Shown here: positions 59,701-64,000 of the stretch, piece after piece
Position numbering within the stretch: position 1 is the first letter of the stretch
Layout of the letters: each line of letters opens with the position of its first letter
Assembly (NCBI GenBank): GCA_000697665.1
Contig: KL197712.1
Span: 1,033,468-1,097,467, forward strand
Direction: 5' to 3'
From: Jaapia argillacea MUCL 33604
Taxonomy: Eukaryota; Basidiomycota; Agaricomycetes; Jaapiales; Jaapiaceae
Length of the DNA stretch: 64,000 nucleotides
Translations under genes and position numbers: made by a program
The notes under the pieces: model-generated
The model's database searches: none
Seen by the model: the letters and a program-made list of their open reading frames with translations, nothing else
What the model was told of the DNA's origin: nothing

Positions 59701-61398
59701 ATCTGGCAATCTTTTCACAGGCCACAGTATCCCACCACTTGAAGAAGAGTGATAGTTGCTGAAGGCAGTCGTATCCACGTGCCACACCTATGACAATTGT
59801 CCAAATGACTCGTTCAACTTCCATCAAGGAGGAAGGTCGGTTGACATTCCCTTGTGCTTGAAATACCTTCAAAACTTTCAGGTTCTCGCCCATGATAAGA
59901 CTAATATATCATACCTCTAACATGCGATCTCTGCCTATAGTACACGATGTTAGTTGATTCGGTATGAGAAGCGTAATTGGGGTGATTGTCAGAGCAAGTT
60001 GCAGGGGAAGGTATAGATTGCTGGACCGAATGAATTTGGCACTCTCGCCGTCCAACGGAGGCTCATCGAGAGCAGTGCATCTCCTATGGCCATGTCAAGA
60101 GAGACTCGAGTAGATATTGGGTATACATACCTGTTCAGCTCGTGAATTAATTCATCTCCGGTTTCAAATATTCCCTGATGTATAATGGTAAATAGAGAAG
60201 TAACACAACATCGAGAAGACATTGTCTGCAGACGTACCAGACAATATGAATTTATAACCCAGGCTGCCATTTCAATGTTCTGAACAATTTGATGCCTTTG
60301 AATCATTGACCCTCGAGATCGAACCTTCGTCAGAGTGCAAGCATTGTATTTGACAACAGCTTTCTCCGTCCATACAACAATATCACGCGACGGTTCAACC
60401 ACAGGTAGGGATGCCGGCGAATAGTGTAGCTCTGATTCCGGTACCAATGGTAGATCGAGTTTCGCTGAATGTAGTGTTGGAAGGATCCTGTTGACAGCAC
60501 CCGAAGCGACCGAGCTTGAAGACGAAGGTTGGATGTCATACAGTCGAACGGCGTTGTGGACACAACGCGTCCAATCCCCAAGACGTTTCATGATCTATAA
60601 TAGCGGCGAGCGTGAACAAGACTTGAACGCATGATTACATAGATGGTACAAACCATTCGAAGCTTATCCGGGGACAGATTCCAGTCTATTGGAGATTGTT
60701 CGCAGGACGGAAGGTTGACACCGGATTCGAGATTGAGGACATCTGCGAAGACATCCAGAAGCTTGTATCGCATGATGATGGTCGAGAAATACCCAACCGA
60801 TTCAGTGGGTAGACTCGACCAACTGGGGTACCCTTCTGACATTTCCATACCCAAAACCCTCCAGTACTTGTTGATGTGTTTGTGGTCCAAGAATCCAGGT
60901 TTCGCACCAGGACTGACTTCCCATTCGTCCAATCGTTTGACGTATTCCTATCAAACAGTTAGAAGAAAAACTTGGTTCAACGACACGACTCACGCATAGC
61001 ATAGGCATGAACATAATGTGGTTGAGTGTGTCTGATGTACTGTCCACGCTATTGAACCAATCCACCAGGCTAGATGGCGTCAAACATATGCCGCGAGACC
61101 ACGGAAAGGATCGAAGAGCCCGCATCCGTCCACGAAGAACCGATCTACGTTGTCGCGCGTGATCCACTTCAGGGGCCAACGCTTTCGAAGTCTTGAAAGT
61201 GTCATAGGTTACCGAAGCCATAGCGTTGCGTGTCGACGTGTTGCGCAGTGGTGACGAAGAAGCATGAGCGGGTCGGGGTTTACCCCTAACCACGGGATCT
61301 TGACGGAAATGAAAACTGCACTCGAATTGTCTGGCGCATATGACTAAGACACTGGACTGTTCCATGTCATCATACTGGAGGTCTGTACTCTCGCCCAA
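56720..61398 (-). CDS. Large JmjC-domain protein, probable non-canonical metal site
   Basis: Predicted 1326 residues in 13 exons on the minus strand: 61398-60994, 60947-60654, 60594-60238, 60174-60131, 60083-59915, 59866-59662, 59577-58760, 58703-58602, 58553-58244, 58195-58036, 57987-57667, 57596-57370, 57288-56720; all phases agree. The N-terminal ~490 residues are unrecognised. An acidic run (EEEEEEED) and a coiled-coil-like Glu/Lys stretch follow, then a charged linker with basic tracts (RPRKRTK). The JmjC region spans about 790-1090: VGFS-less segment LLNALDFPIGGMAVSRITRF, then SWVHVNADGLATAV, LTGSKIW, and MRPNTPHWVLTTSP. Asn occupies the place of the usual Asp in HxD (near residue 995); the distal His in TPH is present. 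Family knowledge: Fe(II)/2-oxoglutarate oxygenases. It lies between the two FunK1 copies. The start could be a later Met. Confidence 0.83.
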
Positions 61399-61552
61399 GT
61401 TACTTACATTGGTTAGAAATACATCCTATTATCCGTTCTCGCTCTCAACTCCACCTCTGTGTTGCGACTATTCCGACTCGGGTACCTAACTTATAGGTGA
61501 GATTTCAGTTGTCTACTGCTTCAGTTTTCTGACGAACGACGAGACAGAGCCC

Positions 61553-62810
61553 GTGCAGAATGTCCGTTCACCTCATCGAGCTCTGACTGTACCCTCGATT
61601 CTGTCCACTTTGTTCGAGGACCTGCCGTTGCCAGATCTACTGTCGTTCGGACAAACCAGCCACATCAGTCGATCGGTGTTGAGAGCGGTCATACTGAAGG
61701 GGTTCTTCGGCTTTTTTCCAGATTCGTTGGAAATCATAGCGACGTTCTGGATATTTCAAGGACCTCGATATCCCATGCCACACGAGCTCAGCGTGACGCT
61801 ACCCTTTAATCACGCCCTACCGTTCATTCGTGCGCTTGGAATTTTCCCATATGTCTACTTATTGAAGATCAGCGATTCCCGGATATCAGATGCATACGCT
61901 CTTTTCAACGCAATGCTCAATGGATATCCATTGCTGAAAGCGTGTCCGCACCCATACTTCCCGGAATTCTCCACGTTTCTTCTACAATTCACACCAACCT
62001 AGTTCCGCCGATGAGCTCCTCTGTCTTTACCCAGCACTTCTATACACCAGGAAGGCTGTCATGGAAGAACACCGCAATTACACAAACCACGCCAATTTCA
62101 ACCTTCACAGACTCTTCGGTTTCACTACCTCAGGCCCAACTGTATTCATCCGACCGAAAGAGGATGCTCTAGCCCATTGTAGCAAAGAATGGAGACAGTT
62201 AGGGACATTGAGAGGAGCAATGGTTGTTAAGTGGCGCGAGGGAGCTCGGACATCGATGCCTTTCGAGCGCTAAGCCGCTTCAATTTCGTACATGTGGAGG
62301 CTCCGCGCCCAATGTAGCGAGAATGCGTGTTTCCACTTGAGTTCTGCACGCGAGGGAGTTTATGAAGGCGGTTGTCAACTCGAAGGTCGGTTGGTGTTCG
62401 GGTTGTACGCCGAAGGGAGCATATGACGGGTGATTGTTGACTGAAGAGTTGATAAATGTAACAGTATCCGCTTCTACCAGCATATTCCGCCTCTTTCACC
62501 TATGCAAGGGGCATCTCAAACGGATCCATATCTTCCTTATGAATGAAAGTGCGCCATACATCCTATGTACATCAGCAGAATCAACGCTATCAAGCTCAAC
62601 AAGAAGCACGGCGACGACGGGTGTGAATGAATTCGCATTCTTACAAACGTCTCGACAACTTCAACTACAATTACACCCCACAAAGCCACGCAGACGACGG
62701 ACGTACATCGAACTTGTACAAGATATGGTACAGGGGCACTTCAGGACAGCCGACATTGGAAGGCATATATGAACTAAATACATTAAAGGTAAGTTCCACC
62801 TGGATACTGA
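61553..62810 (+). pseudogene. Decayed F-box-like gene
   Basis: The 5' part (61553-62002) gives an F-box-like stretch (FEDLPLPDLLSFGQTSHISR) preceded by VPSILSTL. No ATG in this frame precedes it. A second segment in another frame (to 62273) continues with FYNSHQPSSADELLCLYPAL and ends after VVKWREGAR. Further fragments in shifting frames follow (DIDAFRALSRFNFVHVEAP, ESTLSSSTRS, YKIWYRGTSGQPTLEGIYEL). The order is reminiscent of Agaricomycete F-box proteins of about 400 residues, but at least two or three frame changes are not explained by good introns. It is best read as a degraded host gene. An unrecognised intact gene with unusual introns cannot be excluded. Confidence 0.4.
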
Positions 62811-62873
62811 AACCGGATAATACGGTGAGACGAACATATATTGGTCCAACAACTCGAATGACAACGAAATAAC

Positions 62874-64000
62874 TCAATCCAGCTTGAATGGCTCCTGATC
62901 GTTAAGGGGAACCGTCCTAGACTCCGGAAGGGGCCCAAACCCATAACGCCACCTCCTCTTCAGCTCGGCCTCGAATTGACGAAAATATAGATATGCAGCC
63001 TGATCGGAGGGATCGTTCCGGTGTCTAACCTGGGACGCCGGTTCGATGTTCTCGTCTACACCGCTCTCTGAAGCAGAGTCCGCTTCATCTTGAACTGCTC
63101 GAGCCTGATTTTGCAACCAACGGAGAAGTCTGCAAGCTGCCTTGTACGGGCACTCGTTGACCTCGGGATAACCACGATATTCATGATAGGTGAGGAGAAA
63201 GCTAAGCTTCAGACGTCGACATCCCGCGAAATCGGATGTCGTCCATCGATTCAACTCCTCGGCTTGCGAGTGTTTTCCGCGGAGAAGTACCCAAGGAAGC
63301 ACCCAGATGAAGGATTCAACATCGTGGCGGTAGATTCGGCGTATCTTGCCCGCGAAAAAATCTTTGGTGAGCAGATCGAAGGCCATGAAAGGAATCGCGT
63401 CGATGTACGCCGTATCCCTGATCGAGCCATCCTCGCTCTTCTTCTTGAGGATAGGGAGGTCGTAGTCGTTGAAAACTCCGGCCCCAGCGATAGAGTTAAC
63501 CATCAGGTTCGTCTCGGTGATGTGACCGTGCTCGATGCCATTCAGCCGCAAGCGAAAGTGACCTGGGAGAACGATCGGCCAAGAACTGAGATCGAAGTAT
63601 GGCGAACTAACAGCGATAGCACTGAATCCATGCCGTCATGAAATCCTCCCCCCTCAAAGACGAAATAGGATTTAACTTCTCGAACAGCAAACGACGGTGC
63701 AGGAGGGACCCGCGAAGAGATTCTTGGGAAATCCCCAGGTCCTCTCTTATTTGACAGCTATTGCAATCCAGTTCGTGATGGTCGATTAGGTGGGGATGTA
63801 TGAGCCCCGCTTCCGTTGCCAGGTCGATGATCCTCGCCTCGTTCTGCCGAGATTCCTCAGGCCACCAAACAACGACGTCGTTCTCTCCGAGAGTCTCCCC
63901 GTTTACTTGAACAAGTTGAACGCCTACAATTCGAGTGGCACGGCCTAACAGACAATACTGCGTATGCTGCTTGTCAACTGAATGGAATTAAACCCGAACG
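62874..64000 (-). CDS. FunK1-type kinase homologue, probable pseudokinase (copy 2, partial at window end)
   Basis: Two exons are visible: 63944-63612 and 63562-62874; the upstream exons lie beyond the window and 63945-64000 is intron. The protein is a close relative of the copy at 55133-56518, with the same intron positions and the same end (PLNDQEPFKLD versus LLKDEEHIKLD). The catalytic loop again reads HGHITETNLMV, without the expected Asp. A six-base in-frame difference also removes the Lys found in DVVVKVSWP of copy 1 (here DVVVWWP). Other hallmarks are kept: GVFNDYDL at the DFG-like site, RHDVESFIWVLPWVLLRG, and WTTSDFAGC. The frame is otherwise open, so the gene may be expressed although it is unlikely to be a normal kinase. 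Confidence 0.8.

Overview
The window is nuclear DNA of a filamentous basidiomycete, most likely an Agaricomycete. It carries intron-rich genes (introns mostly 45-75 nt, GT-AG with CTAAY/CTGAY-like branch sites) packed on both strands. It also holds two gene families that are strongly expanded in Agaricomycetes: FunK1-type fungal protein kinases and a large JmjC protein. I built the exon models by hand, and for most genes the summed exon lengths are divisible by three with phases that agree at every junction. The exceptions are noted in their entries.

Conserved housekeeping block (about 0.9-28 kb). It contains Vps5/SNX1 (retromer PX-BAR), Mpe1 (DWNN-zinc knuckle-RING subunit of the mRNA 3'-end machinery), and a 1775-residue Cdc15/Sep-type mitotic-exit kinase that also has a calponin-homology domain and a C-terminal zinc finger. 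These are followed by a PHD-TFIIS-SPOC transcription elongation factor (Bye1/PHF3-like), the vacuolar TRP channel Yvc1, the MBF cell-cycle transcription factor Mbp1, and the U4/U6 snRNP WD40 protein Prp4. Yvc1 and Mbp1 are divergent with only 80 bp between start codons. The first 708 bases hold a diverged, inverted copy of the 3' end of the Cdc15-like kinase.

Poorly conserved block (about 28.5-36.6 kb). It holds an unrecognised four-exon gene, a doubtful small membrane-protein gene, and two tandem copies of an apparently non-coding unit of about 1.7-1.8 kb.

Second conserved block (36.6-53.1 kb). It contains TRAPPC12-like (TPR), Kar9 (spindle orientation, with a C-terminal GAR/Gas2-like segment), Clr2 (heterochromatin silencing), Are2-type sterol O-acyltransferase, the splicing factor RED/IK, and a small probable mitochondrial protein.

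Accessory block (55-64 kb). A 13-exon, 1326-residue JmjC gene and a decayed F-box-like gene lie between two closely related FunK1-type genes placed as an inverted, tail-to-tail pair. Both FunK1 copies lack the catalytic Asp of the HRD motif and one also lacks the ATP-binding Lys. The JmjC protein has Asn where its metal-binding Asp is expected. The neighbourhood thus looks like a cluster of recognisable but probably catalytically altered regulators.

Odd features include three likely GC-AG introns, a 25-nt micro-exon in Kar9, a 9-nt first coding exon and an intronic 17-bp G-rich minisatellite in RED, and an intron in the acyltransferase whose GT-AG boundaries do not keep frame across the active-site motif.
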